A stretch of 9,241 nt of DNA from Pseudomonadota bacterium (GTDB lineage Bacteria; Pseudomonadota; Gammaproteobacteria; Steroidobacterales; Steroidobacteraceae): assembly GCA_018241455.1 (NCBI GenBank), contig JAFEDW010000064.1:1-9241 (forward strand), written 5' to 3'. Under the pieces are notes generated by a model. That model was not told where the DNA came from. It did not search any database and saw only the letters and a program-made list of their open reading frames with translations. This document shows, piece by piece, positions 1-5,381 of the stretch (its first letter is position 1; each line of letters begins with the position of its first letter). Both the position numbers and the translations under genes were made by a program.

Positions 1-464
1 GCATGGTGTTCTGGCTGGCGGGCGACCTGGGTTGGGCGCAGCACCCCTGGTTCGACCTGGCCGCCGCCGGCCTGGCCCTGCTCGTTTCCCTGGTTGGCGG
101 GCGCACACTCAACGTGCTCGCGGCCGGCGAACTGCGCAGCGCGGTGCTGGGGCTCGATGCGCGGCTGGCGCGGCCGGCGGTGTTCCTGGTCGCCGCAGCG
201 TTGACCTCGCTCGCGGTGCTGGCCGCGGGTCCGGTTGGTTTCGTCGGGCTCGTGGCGCCGCACCTGGTGCGGCTGGCGTTGCGCACCTCGGACCATCGGC
301 TGGTGGCGCCCGGCGCGGCGCTGTGCGGCGGCGCACTGCTGTGCCTGGCCGATATCGCCAGCCGAACCGTCGCGGCGCCGCGCCAGCTGCCGGTTGGCGC
401 GATCACCGCGCTGGTCGGCGCGCCGATCTTCCTGCTGCTGCTGCGCCGACGAGTCAGTCGCTGA
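1..464 (+). CDS. btuC: BtuC/FecCD-family ABC transporter permease, C-terminal part (cut by left edge)
   Basis: Inner-membrane permease subunit of an importer for vitamin B12, siderophore or haem; two copies normally pair with two ATPase subunits and receive substrate from a periplasmic binding protein. The open frame enters from the left edge (first whole codon at base 3), so the start is outside the window; about 153 residues remain of a family usually near 330. The visible part carries FecCD hallmarks: a W-x-x-G-D-L turn, the stretch GPVGFVGLVAPHLVR near residues 76-90 (the loop contacting the ATPase), an ADIASR motif, and the C-terminal LPVGAITALVGAPIFLLLL helix. At least four strongly hydrophobic segments are visible. 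It converges on tyrA. B12 is inferred as substrate from the btuB, riboswitch and adenosyltransferase genes in the same window; a siderophore or haem substrate cannot be excluded. Family assignment is firm, the substrate moderate. Confidence 0.85.
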   Translation, partial: MVFWLAGDLGWAQHPWFDLAAAGLALLVSLVGGRTLNVLAAGELRSAVLGLDARLARPAVFLVAAALTSLAVLAAGPVGFVGLVAPHLVRLALRTSDHRLVAPGAALCGGALLCLADIASRTVAAPRQLPVGAITALVGAPIFLLLLRRRVSR

Positions 465-465
465 C

Positions 466-497
466 CCGCCTGCGGCGGCCGCGGCCGCCGCGGGCGG
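466..497. terminator. GC-only palindrome between convergent btuC and tyrA, possible bidirectional transcription barrier
   Basis: Bases 472-491 are a perfect 20-base palindrome made only of G and C. Pairing extends outward over 466-470 with 493-497 if the 471/492 position is allowed as a U-G wobble in the + strand RNA. It begins immediately after the btuC stop (462-464) and ends just before the tyrA stop codon (508-510), so either transcript would fold it. Neither strand has a T tract behind it, so a canonical intrinsic terminator is not supported; it could slow polymerase or protect 3' ends. Confidence 0.4.
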
Positions 498-507
498 CGG
501 CGCAAGC

Positions 508-1608
508 TCAGGCGCGGCGTTGCGTGAGGCTCCGTCGGCCTTGCGTGTATTCCTGCCCGCCGACCATCAGCGCCTTGAAGCGGGCCGCATCGCCGGCCTG
601 GACCGCGCTGCGCACGCTGTCGACCGCCTGCGCCAGCGCATCGAGCGATTCGCGGCCGTACTCGTTCAGATGCTGGATCTCGAAATAAAGCTCGGGACTG
701 TCGTTCGACACGCGCGCCGCGACATCGAACTGCGCATCGAAGGTCGTGCTCGACATCTGCACCAAGCGCGGCGCGTTCTCGCCGCTCCGCGCCAGCGCGG
801 TGACGAAGGCGATGTTGAGCGCGTGCGAGAGGCCGAGCACGTAAGCGACCAACCGATCGTGCTCATCGAGGCTCATGACCACCTGCTCGACCATCGTCGG
901 GGCGAACAGCCCGCGCACGCGCTCGAGCGCATCGCCAGCGCCCAGGTCGATGAAGATCACGTGCCGGCCCGAGAGCAGTTCGGTGTCCGGCCCGAACATC
1001 GGGTGGATCGAGGTCACGCGCACGCCCGCCTCGCGCAACGCGGCAAGGCCGGCGCGGAGCGGCGTCTTCAGCGAACCGACATCGAACACCACGCCGCGCG
1101 GGCGGCGCTGCGCCAGCTCGCGCAGGATCGTGTTGGTCGCGCCGAGCGGCGTGGCGACGACGATGAAATCGTGCTCGAGCGGGCTGCCGTGCCAGTCCGC
1201 GATCGAGCCGGCGCCACCGTTCGGGTCGGCCACTTCGACCGCGAAACCCTGCGAGGCGAGGAACTGCGCGAACCAGCCACCGATCTTGCCGGCGCCGCCG
1301 ATCACCAGCGCGCGCTGGCCGCTGCCGGCGCCGCGCGCCGCGACGCTGGCCTGTTCCTGCGTCGTGAGTGAGGAACGAATCAGCAGCCGCATCACGCCTT
1401 CCGCGATGTCGGCGGGCACGCCGAGCTCGGCGGCATTGGCGCGCACGCCGAGGATCACGTCGCGCTCGCGCGCATAGTCGCGGGTCGGATAACCGGTGGC
1501 GCGCTTGACGCGCGCGATCTCGCGGCTGGTGGCCTGGCGTTCGGAGATCAGTTCGAGCAGGCGCCGGTCGAGGCCGTCGAGGCGCGCGCGCAGTTCATCG
1601 AGATTCAT
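508..1608 (-). CDS. tyrA: Bifunctional chorismate mutase / prephenate dehydrogenase (T-protein)
   Basis: Cytoplasmic enzyme of tyrosine synthesis: chorismate to prephenate (mutase), then NAD-dependent oxidative decarboxylation to 4-hydroxyphenylpyruvate. The 366-residue product is close to the 373 of E. coli TyrA. Residues 1-90 form an AroQ-type mutase domain (MNLDELRARLDGLDRRLLEL, then R24, K35, R47-E48, Q84). Residues 100-125 hold the Rossmann glycine loop GGAGKIGGW. The dehydrogenase motif HPMFGPD is at 202-208, and the C-terminal helical part includes SHALNIAF. I chose the ATG at 1606-1608 because the mutase domain starts there and a GGAAG ribosome binding site sits 6 bases upstream (1615-1619); an in-frame extension to 1659 adds 17 unconserved-looking residues. 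The mutase-dehydrogenase fusion points to a gammaproteobacterium. It stands downstream of the small secreted protein gene on the same strand but has its own candidate promoter. Confidence 0.95.
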   Translation of the reverse strand: MNLDELRARLDGLDRRLLELISERQATSREIARVKRATGYPTRDYARERDVILGVRANAAELGVPADIAEGVMRLLIRSSLTTQEQASVAARGAGSGQRALVIGGAGKIGGWFAQFLASQGFAVEVADPNGGAGSIADWHGSPLEHDFIVVATPLGATNTILRELAQRRPRGVVFDVGSLKTPLRAGLAALREAGVRVTSIHPMFGPDTELLSGRHVIFIDLGAGDALERVRGLFAPTMVEQVVMSLDEHDRLVAYVLGLSHALNIAFVTALARSGENAPRLVQMSSTTFDAQFDVAARVSNDSPELYFEIQHLNEYGRESLDALAQAVDSVRSAVQAGDAARFKALMVGGQEYTQGRRSLTQRRA

Positions 1609-1632
1609 GCGGAGCTTCCAGAAGTGGCTCCG

Positions 1633-1646
1633 GCCTTTGTAAAGGC
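1633..1646. promoter_or_regulatory. 14-base inverted repeat over the putative tyrA -10
   Basis: GCCTTTGTAAAGGC has perfect 6-base arms with a 2-base centre and covers the candidate -10 hexamer of tyrA, which is where a repressor would act. It contains a TGTAAA half like that of a TyrR box (TGTAAA-N6-TTTACA) but lacks the second half at the right spacing, so TyrR control is not claimed. Confidence 0.3.
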
Positions 1647-1664
1647 AAAGGGCGCACACCGCAA
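1636..1664 (-). promoter_or_regulatory. Candidate tyrA promoter
   Basis: On the minus strand a TTGCGG hexamer (1664-1659) is followed after exactly 17 bases by TACAAA (1641-1636), four of six matches to TATAAT. This would start transcription roughly 20 bases before the tyrA ATG. The -35 match is weak, so the call rests mainly on spacing and position. Confidence 0.35.
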
Positions 1665-1670
1665 GGGTAT

Positions 1671-1701
1671 GCGCGGATCGGGCAAAAGGCCCGATCCGCG
1701 C
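1671..1701. terminator. 13-bp perfect hairpin between the small secreted-protein gene and tyrA
   Basis: Bases 1671-1683 and 1689-1701 are perfect reverse complements separated by a 5-base AAAAG loop. The hairpin lies 23 bases past the stop codon of the upstream minus-strand gene and just before the putative tyrA -35, the place expected for a terminator separating the two. No U tract follows it on either strand, so it may act with Rho, as a 3'-end stabiliser, or as a protein site. Confidence 0.5.
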
Positions 1702-1724
1702 CGCCCCAAAACCGCTGCCAGGTC

Positions 1725-2177
1725 TTAAAAGTGCAGCGGCAGGCTGAACAGCAGCGAGACGCCGTCGTCATCGCATCGGTAGTCGTAGCCGTAGTAGTCG
1801 TCGCAGTCGTAGTAGTAACTGCTATACGCCGGCGGATAAACGTAGCGCGGGCCGTAGCCGTAGTACGGGCGGTCGTAGTAGTAGCGCGGGTAGCGGTACA
1901 CGTACGGACGGTAAGCTGGCACGCCCCAGCGATGCCCTTCCGGGTTGTAGCCGCCGCGGCCGTGCCAATCGTTACGGCCGTGCCAATCGTTGCGGCCCTG
2001 CCAGCTGCGGTTCTGGTCCCAGCCGGGCCGGCCGTACGACCGGCCGTTGGAGCGATTGTCGTACCGTCCGTGGTCCTGGCCGCCTCGCGGCCCGTAGCCC
2101 TGGTCGCGGGCCTGCGCCTGCGGGGCCAGTGTCAGTGCCGTCAGTACCAGCGCGGTGGCTGCGATGATCCCTTTCAT
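1725..2177 (-). CDS. Small secreted Tyr/Arg/Gly-rich low-complexity protein
   Basis: Unrecognised 150-residue exported protein. Residues 1-23 are a clear Sec signal peptide (MKG, hydrophobic core, cleavage after AQA). The mature chain has three parts: a Gly/Arg/Asn-rich region (24-80) with a six-residue tandem repeat around GRNDWHGRNDWHGR; a Tyr/Pro/Arg-rich region (88-122); and an acidic end with two cysteines ten residues apart (C125, C135) among seven aspartates, closing with the hydrophobic SLLFSLPLHF. I chose the ATG at 2175-2177 because it opens the signal peptide and has a strong GGAGGAG ribosome binding site about 6 bases upstream; the longer frame to 2267 only adds leader sequence. 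The two cysteines could form a disulphide or, with the aspartates, bind metal; both are guesses. Similar Tyr-rich secreted proteins are common in Gram-negative bacteria without known function. It is divergent from pdxH. Confidence 0.8.
   Translation of the reverse strand: MKGIIAATALVLTALTLAPQAQARDQGYGPRGGQDHGRYDNRSNGRSYGRPGWDQNRSWQGRNDWHGRNDWHGRGGYNPEGHRWGVPAYRPYVYRYPRYYYDRPYYGYGPRYVYPPAYSSYYYDCDDYYGYDYRCDDDGVSLLFSLPLHF
1958..2011 (-). repeat. 18-base tandem repeat inside the secreted-protein gene
   Basis: Three 18-base units (1958-1975, 1976-1993, 1994-2011). The first two differ at one position; the third is decayed. They encode the W(H/Q)GRND repeat of the protein and look like a recent in-frame duplication. 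Confidence 0.75.
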
Positions 2178-2212
2178 GGCCTGCTCCTCCAATGGCTTTT
2201 TCAGCCTTGGCA

Positions 2213-2258
2213 CTGAAACTACGCCGGCCACGCTGAACACCGCCTGAACCACGCCGGC
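2213..2258. promoter_or_regulatory. Helically spaced direct repeats in the divergent secreted-protein/pdxH spacer
   Basis: CTGAAC occurs at 2233-2238 and 2244-2249, 11 bases apart (one helical turn), with a related CTGAAA at 2213-2218. The pair is framed by ACGCCGGC at 2221-2228 and 2251-2258, 30 bases apart. The block sits upstream of the pdxH -10 and of the signal-peptide gene, so it could bind a regulator acting on either. In GC-rich DNA, chance is possible. Confidence 0.3.
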
Positions 2259-2271
2259 GCAGCGCATCTAG

Positions 2272-2277
2272 TAAAAT
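2272..2277 (+). promoter_or_regulatory. pdxH -10 element placed for a leaderless mRNA
   Basis: TAAAAT matches TATAAT at five of six positions and lies 9 bases before the pdxH ATG, so transcription would begin at or within a few bases of the start codon. No good -35 is seen at 16-18 bases. The bases between it and the ATG (CCCCTTTTT) contain no ribosome binding site. Confidence 0.45.
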
Positions 2278-2286
2278 CCCCTTTTT

Positions 2287-2973
2287 ATGGCCTGGCATCG
2301 CGAACACCTGCCCGATCCGCTTCCGGCGGAGCCGCTCGAACTGGCGGCCGAATGGCTCGCCGAGGCCACGCGGCGCGCGCTGCAGCCCAATCCGAACGCC
2401 ATGGTGCTGGCGACGGCGGATGCTTCAGGGCGCCCGTCCGCGCGCGTCGTGCTGTGCAAACGCATCACGCCGCACCCCGGTTTTCTCACCTTTTATACGA
2501 ACTACCACTCACGCAAGGGCCGCGAACTCGAGGCGCGCGCGCAGGCCGCCGTCGTCATGCACTGGGACGCGCTGCACCGGCAGTTGCGCGTCGAGGGCCG
2601 AATCGTGCGCGCCGCTGCTGCCGAGAGCGACGCCTATTTCGCCAGCCGCAACTGGCAGAGCCGCCTCGGTGCCTGGGCGAGCCAGCAGAGCGAGCCGATC
2701 GGCTCGCGCGCCGAACTGCTGGCGAGCGTCGCGAAAACCGCCTTGCGCCTCGCGCTACCGACACCGAGCGGCGATGAAGAAGCGCGCGACCCGGGCCTGC
2801 GCATTGCGCGGCCGCCGCACTGGGGCGGCTACCACCTGTGGGCCGATGCGGTCGAACTGTGGTGCGAAGGCAGCGCGCGCATCCACGATCGGGCCCGCTG
2901 GCAGCGCACGTTGGCGTCGCGCGGCGATGGCTTCGAACCCGGCCCCTGGTCGGTGACGCGGCTGCAGCCGTGA
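2287..2973 (+). CDS. pdxH: Pyridoxine/pyridoxamine 5'-phosphate oxidase
   Basis: FMN-dependent cytoplasmic oxidase that makes pyridoxal 5'-phosphate from PNP or PMP, the last step of vitamin B6 synthesis and salvage. The 228-residue product is close to the 218 of E. coli PdxH. Family motifs in order: AMVLATAD (38-45), the FMN phosphate region RVVLCKR (53-59) and FYTNYHSRKGREL (69-81), the GAWASQQSEPI block (128-138), WGGYHLWADAVELW (179-192), the substrate-binding ARIHDRARW (197-205), and the terminal VTRLQP. An insertion of about a dozen residues around 160-175 is present relative to E. coli, and the N-terminus is shorter. The start is fixed: an in-frame TAA lies at 2272-2274 and the four codons between it and the ATG are not starts, yet no ribosome binding site precedes it. 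It heads a + operon with the two genes that follow. Confidence 0.95.
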   Translation: MAWHREHLPDPLPAEPLELAAEWLAEATRRALQPNPNAMVLATADASGRPSARVVLCKRITPHPGFLTFYTNYHSRKGRELEARAQAAVVMHWDALHRQLRVEGRIVRAAAAESDAYFASRNWQSRLGAWASQQSEPIGSRAELLASVAKTALRLALPTPSGDEEARDPGLRIARPPHWGGYHLWADAVELWCEGSARIHDRARWQRTLASRGDGFEPGPWSVTRLQP

Positions 2974-3001
2974 GTCGTTGAAACCCAAGGGGCCGCGGGC
3001 A

Positions 3002-3772
3002 ATGTGGCGCACCGTGCGCATCACGATACTGATGATCGTGCTCGCGATCGTCGCGGTCGGCAGCTGGCTCGACCGCGAGCGCACCCGCAGCTGGGAGCAT
3101 ACCGTCCAGGTGGGCGCCTTCCCTGTCAATGCCGACGGCAGCGCCGCCGCCGCGGACTACATCGCGCAGCTGGATGCGGCGGAGCTGCAGCCGGTCACCG
3201 ATTTCATCGCGCGCGAAGCGCACCGCTACGGCATCGCGCTCGATGCGCCGGTCGGGATAAGACTGTATGCGCCGCGGGCGCAGCGGCCGCCGGAACTGGC
3301 CAGCGGTGCGGGATTCCTCGGGCGCGTGTGGTGGGCGCTGCGCCTGCACTACTACCGGCTGCAGGCGATCTGGTCCATCGAGCGCGCGCGACCTCAGATC
3401 GCGCTGTTCCTGCTGTACCACGATCCGGCCGCGAGCCCGGTGCTGCCGGATTCGCTCGGCCTGCAGCGCGGCCTGATGGGCGTCGTGCACCTGTTCGCAA
3501 CCCGCTCGCAGGCAGCGCAGAATGCGATCGTGACCGCGCACGAACTGCTGCACACCTTTGGCGCCACCGACAAGTACGCTCTCGACAGCAACGTGCCGCT
3601 GTATCCGCTGGGGTTCGCGGAACCCAAGCTCGAACCGCGCTATCCGCAGCGCTACGCCGAGATCATGGCGGGACGCATTCCGCTCGCACCGGGCCGCCAG
3701 GTCATGCCCGATGACCTGTCGCAGGTGCGGGTCGGACCGGCCACGGCGCTCGAGATCGGCTGGCTGCACTGA
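3002..3772 (+). CDS. Membrane-anchored putative zinc metalloprotease with HExxHxxGxxD motif
   Basis: I do not recognise a named family. The 256-residue product has one N-terminal hydrophobic segment (about residues 7-22, preceded by Arg residues), giving a membrane anchor or uncleaved signal with the rest in the periplasm. At 180-190 lies HELLHTFGATD, the HExxHxxGxxD zinc signature of metzincin-like enzymes; aspartate as third ligand is the snapalysin (M7) pattern. About 30 residues later EIMAG (221-225) could be the Met-turn. A conserved-looking DKYAL follows the motif. I chose ATG 3002 because AAGGGG (2987-2992) is about 9 bases upstream; a TTG at 2978 in the same frame is an alternative adding eight residues. 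It lies 28 bases after pdxH, and its stop overlaps the next ATG by one base (TGATG), so it is probably translationally coupled to the ABC ATPase. Protease activity is inferred from the motif alone. Confidence 0.75.
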   Translation: MWRTVRITILMIVLAIVAVGSWLDRERTRSWEHTVQVGAFPVNADGSAAAADYIAQLDAAELQPVTDFIAREAHRYGIALDAPVGIRLYAPRAQRPPELASGAGFLGRVWWALRLHYYRLQAIWSIERARPQIALFLLYHDPAASPVLPDSLGLQRGLMGVVHLFATRSQAAQNAIVTAHELLHTFGATDKYALDSNVPLYPLGFAEPKLEPRYPQRYAEIMAGRIPLAPGRQVMPDDLSQVRVGPATALEIGWLH

Positions 3773-4590
3773 TGACCGCGACGCTACCGCCCGGGGCGCC
3801 GATGCCCAACGCGCCACCGCTCGCCGCCGGATTGGTCGGCGCACGGGATTTGAGCGTGCGGGCCGGAGGGCGCACGTTGCTGGCCGAACTCGATTTCACG
3901 CTGCAACCTGGTGAGTTCCTCGCCGTGCTCGGCCGCAACGGCAGCGGCAAGAGCCTCACGCTCCATACGCTGGCGGGCCTGCGTGCTCCGGCCGCCGGCG
4001 CGGTGACGCTGGGCGGCACGGCGTTGGGCGAACTGGCGCGCAGCGAGATCGCGCGCCGGCTCGCTTTCCTGCCGCAGGATCGCGAGGACGCACTGCCGTT
4101 GTCGGTGTTCGAAGCCACGCTCCTCGGGCGCCATCCGCACATCGGCTGGCTGCGCGGCGAATCACCACGGGACCACGCGATCACGCTGGCCGCGCTCGAG
4201 CGCATGGGCGTGGCCGGGTTCGGCGCGCGCCTGCTGGCGACGCTCTCCGGCGGCGAGCAGCGTCGCGCCGCGATGGCCGGCCTGCTGGCGCAGGAACCGC
4301 AGGTGTACCTGCTCGATGAACCGACCAACCACCTCGACCCGCATCACCAGGTCGACGTACTGCTGGCTTTTCGCGAGCGCTGCGCTGTCGGCGCCGCCGT
4401 CATCGCGACGCTCCACGACCCGGCGCTCGCCGAACGCTGCGCCGACCGCGTGCTGCTGATGCACGGCGATGGCCGCTGGCGGCTGGGAAATGTTGCCGAC
4501 GTGCTGAACGCAGATGAGCTGTCGCAGCTCTATGCGACGCCGATGCGCGAACTGTCGGGCGCCGGCCGCCGCGCGTTCATTCCCGCATAG
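3772..4590 (+). CDS. btuD: BtuD/FecE-type ABC transporter ATP-binding protein
   Basis: Cytoplasmic ATPase subunit of an importer for vitamin B12, siderophore or haem. All ABC motifs are intact in 272 residues: Walker A GRNGSGKS (54-61), Q-loop glutamine 102 in FLPQD, the family helix LLGRHPHIGW (117-126), signature LSGGEQ (158-163), Walker B VYLLDE (178-183), D-loop NHLDP (186-190) and H-loop H215. The start ATG overlaps the previous stop by one base, which supports coupled translation. A second ATG at 3802 would trim ten proline-rich residues that precede the domain and cannot be ruled out. The likely partner is the BtuC-type permease at the left edge, about 3.3 kb away, with no other permease in the window. 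The last 14 bases overlap the convergent hisN-like gene. The substrate is inferred from context only. Confidence 0.85.
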   Translation: MTATLPPGAPMPNAPPLAAGLVGARDLSVRAGGRTLLAELDFTLQPGEFLAVLGRNGSGKSLTLHTLAGLRAPAAGAVTLGGTALGELARSEIARRLAFLPQDREDALPLSVFEATLLGRHPHIGWLRGESPRDHAITLAALERMGVAGFGARLLATLSGGEQRRAAMAGLLAQEPQVYLLDEPTNHLDPHHQVDVLLAFRERCAVGAAVIATLHDPALAERCADRVLLMHGDGRWRLGNVADVLNADELSQLYATPMRELSGAGRRAFIPA

Positions 4591-5344
4591 CCGCCAGCAC
4601 CGGCGCATGCAGCGCCGCGTTCGCCGCGAGCACCGTCGTGGTATCGAGGTCGACCTCACCACCGTCCAACGCGGTAAATATGCCACCGGATTCGTCGACG
4701 ATGACGCTGAGCGCGGCGATATCGAGGATGTTCACGTCCGACTCGATCACGATATCGAGCGCGCCGCGCGCGAGCAGGTGGTAGTGCACGAAATCGCCGT
4801 AGCCGCGCAGCCGGTTGACGCGCCCGATGAGCGTGCCGAAACGCCGCCAGCCTACGGTCGAGGCGGCGAGCGTCTTGAGGTTCCCGGTCGACAAGATCGC
4901 TTCCGACAGCGCGCCGACGCCGCTGACGCGGATCGGCTCGCCATTCAGGAATGCGCCCTCACCCCGCTCTGCCCACGCGAGTTCGCCGTAGGCCGGCGCG
5001 CTCGACACGCCCAGCACCAGTTTTCCGGCGCGCCGCAGTGCGATCTGCGTCGAGAAGAATGGCGTGTCGCGAACGAAGGATTTCGTGCCGTCGATCGGAT
5101 CGACCAGCCACACGTGCTCCGCATTCATCGCGCGCTGGCCGGTCTCCTCGCCGTAGAAGCCGTGGTCCGGGAACTGCGCCTCGAGCACCGCGCGGATGGC
5201 TTGCTCGCATTGCACGTCGGCCTCGGTCACCGGCGTGCGGTCTTCCTTGATGCGCACGGCCAGATTGCTGCGGTACAGGCGCGTGGCTACCTCGGCGGCA
5301 GCACGCGCCGCCTCGAGCGCGCATTCAAGTTCCCGGGATGCCAT
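4577..5344 (-). CDS. hisN: Inositol-monophosphatase-family phosphatase, histidinol-phosphatase (HisN)-like
   Basis: Mg-dependent phosphomonoesterase fold, 255 residues, normal family length. Metal-site motifs: TPVTEAD (37-43), GEET (65-68, acidic ligand), DPIDGT (82-87, two aspartates and the Thr), and LDIAALSVIVDESGG (207-221, third aspartate at 208). In most IMPases the last motif begins W-D; here it is L-D, a departure that may matter for substrate shape. HisN-type enzymes dephosphorylate histidinol phosphate, but inositol phosphate, PAP or another phosphate ester is possible; no his genes are visible. The 3' end overlaps the btuD gene by 14 bases in convergent orientation. The start lies 37 bases downstream of the btuB stop on the same strand, so read-through from btuB would place it under the B12 riboswitch. 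No good ribosome binding site precedes the ATG. The family is firm, the substrate uncertain. Confidence 0.85.
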   Translation of the reverse strand: MASRELECALEAARAAAEVATRLYRSNLAVRIKEDRTPVTEADVQCEQAIRAVLEAQFPDHGFYGEETGQRAMNAEHVWLVDPIDGTKSFVRDTPFFSTQIALRRAGKLVLGVSSAPAYGELAWAERGEGAFLNGEPIRVSGVGALSEAILSTGNLKTLAASTVGWRRFGTLIGRVNRLRGYGDFVHYHLLARGALDIVIESDVNILDIAALSVIVDESGGIFTALDGGEVDLDTTTVLAANAALHAPVLAAMRE

Positions 5345-5351
5345 AGGGCCA

Positions 5352-5357
5352 ATACTA
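5352..5357 (-). promoter_or_regulatory. Possible -10 element directly upstream of the hisN-like gene
   Basis: TAGTAT on the minus strand, four of six matches to TATAAT, ends 7 bases before the ATG. Transcription from it would start at or next to the start codon, the same geometry as at pdxH. No convincing -35 is seen; the upstream bases are the end of btuB. Confidence 0.25.
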
Positions 5358-5381
5358 GCGCGACTCGGGCACCGCCGGTGC

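Noticed and set aside
235..1371. Long open frame on the + strand over the btuC end and tyrA
   Set aside because: Antisense to tyrA, dominated by Arg/Ala/His typical of shadow frames in GC-rich DNA; tyrA is clearly the real gene.
1633..1646. TyrR box upstream of tyrA
   Set aside because: Only one TGTAAA half is present; the TTTACA half at the required spacing is missing.
1731..2216. Val/Ala-rich + strand frame opposite the secreted-protein gene
   Set aside because: The Val/Ala runs come from reading repeated GTA/GTC triplets antisense to Tyr/Asp codons; the minus-strand gene has a signal peptide and ribosome binding site.
2555..3844. 429-codon minus-strand open frame opposite pdxH and the metalloprotease gene
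   Set aside because: Antisense to two recognisable genes; Arg/His-rich composition shows it is a frame shadow.
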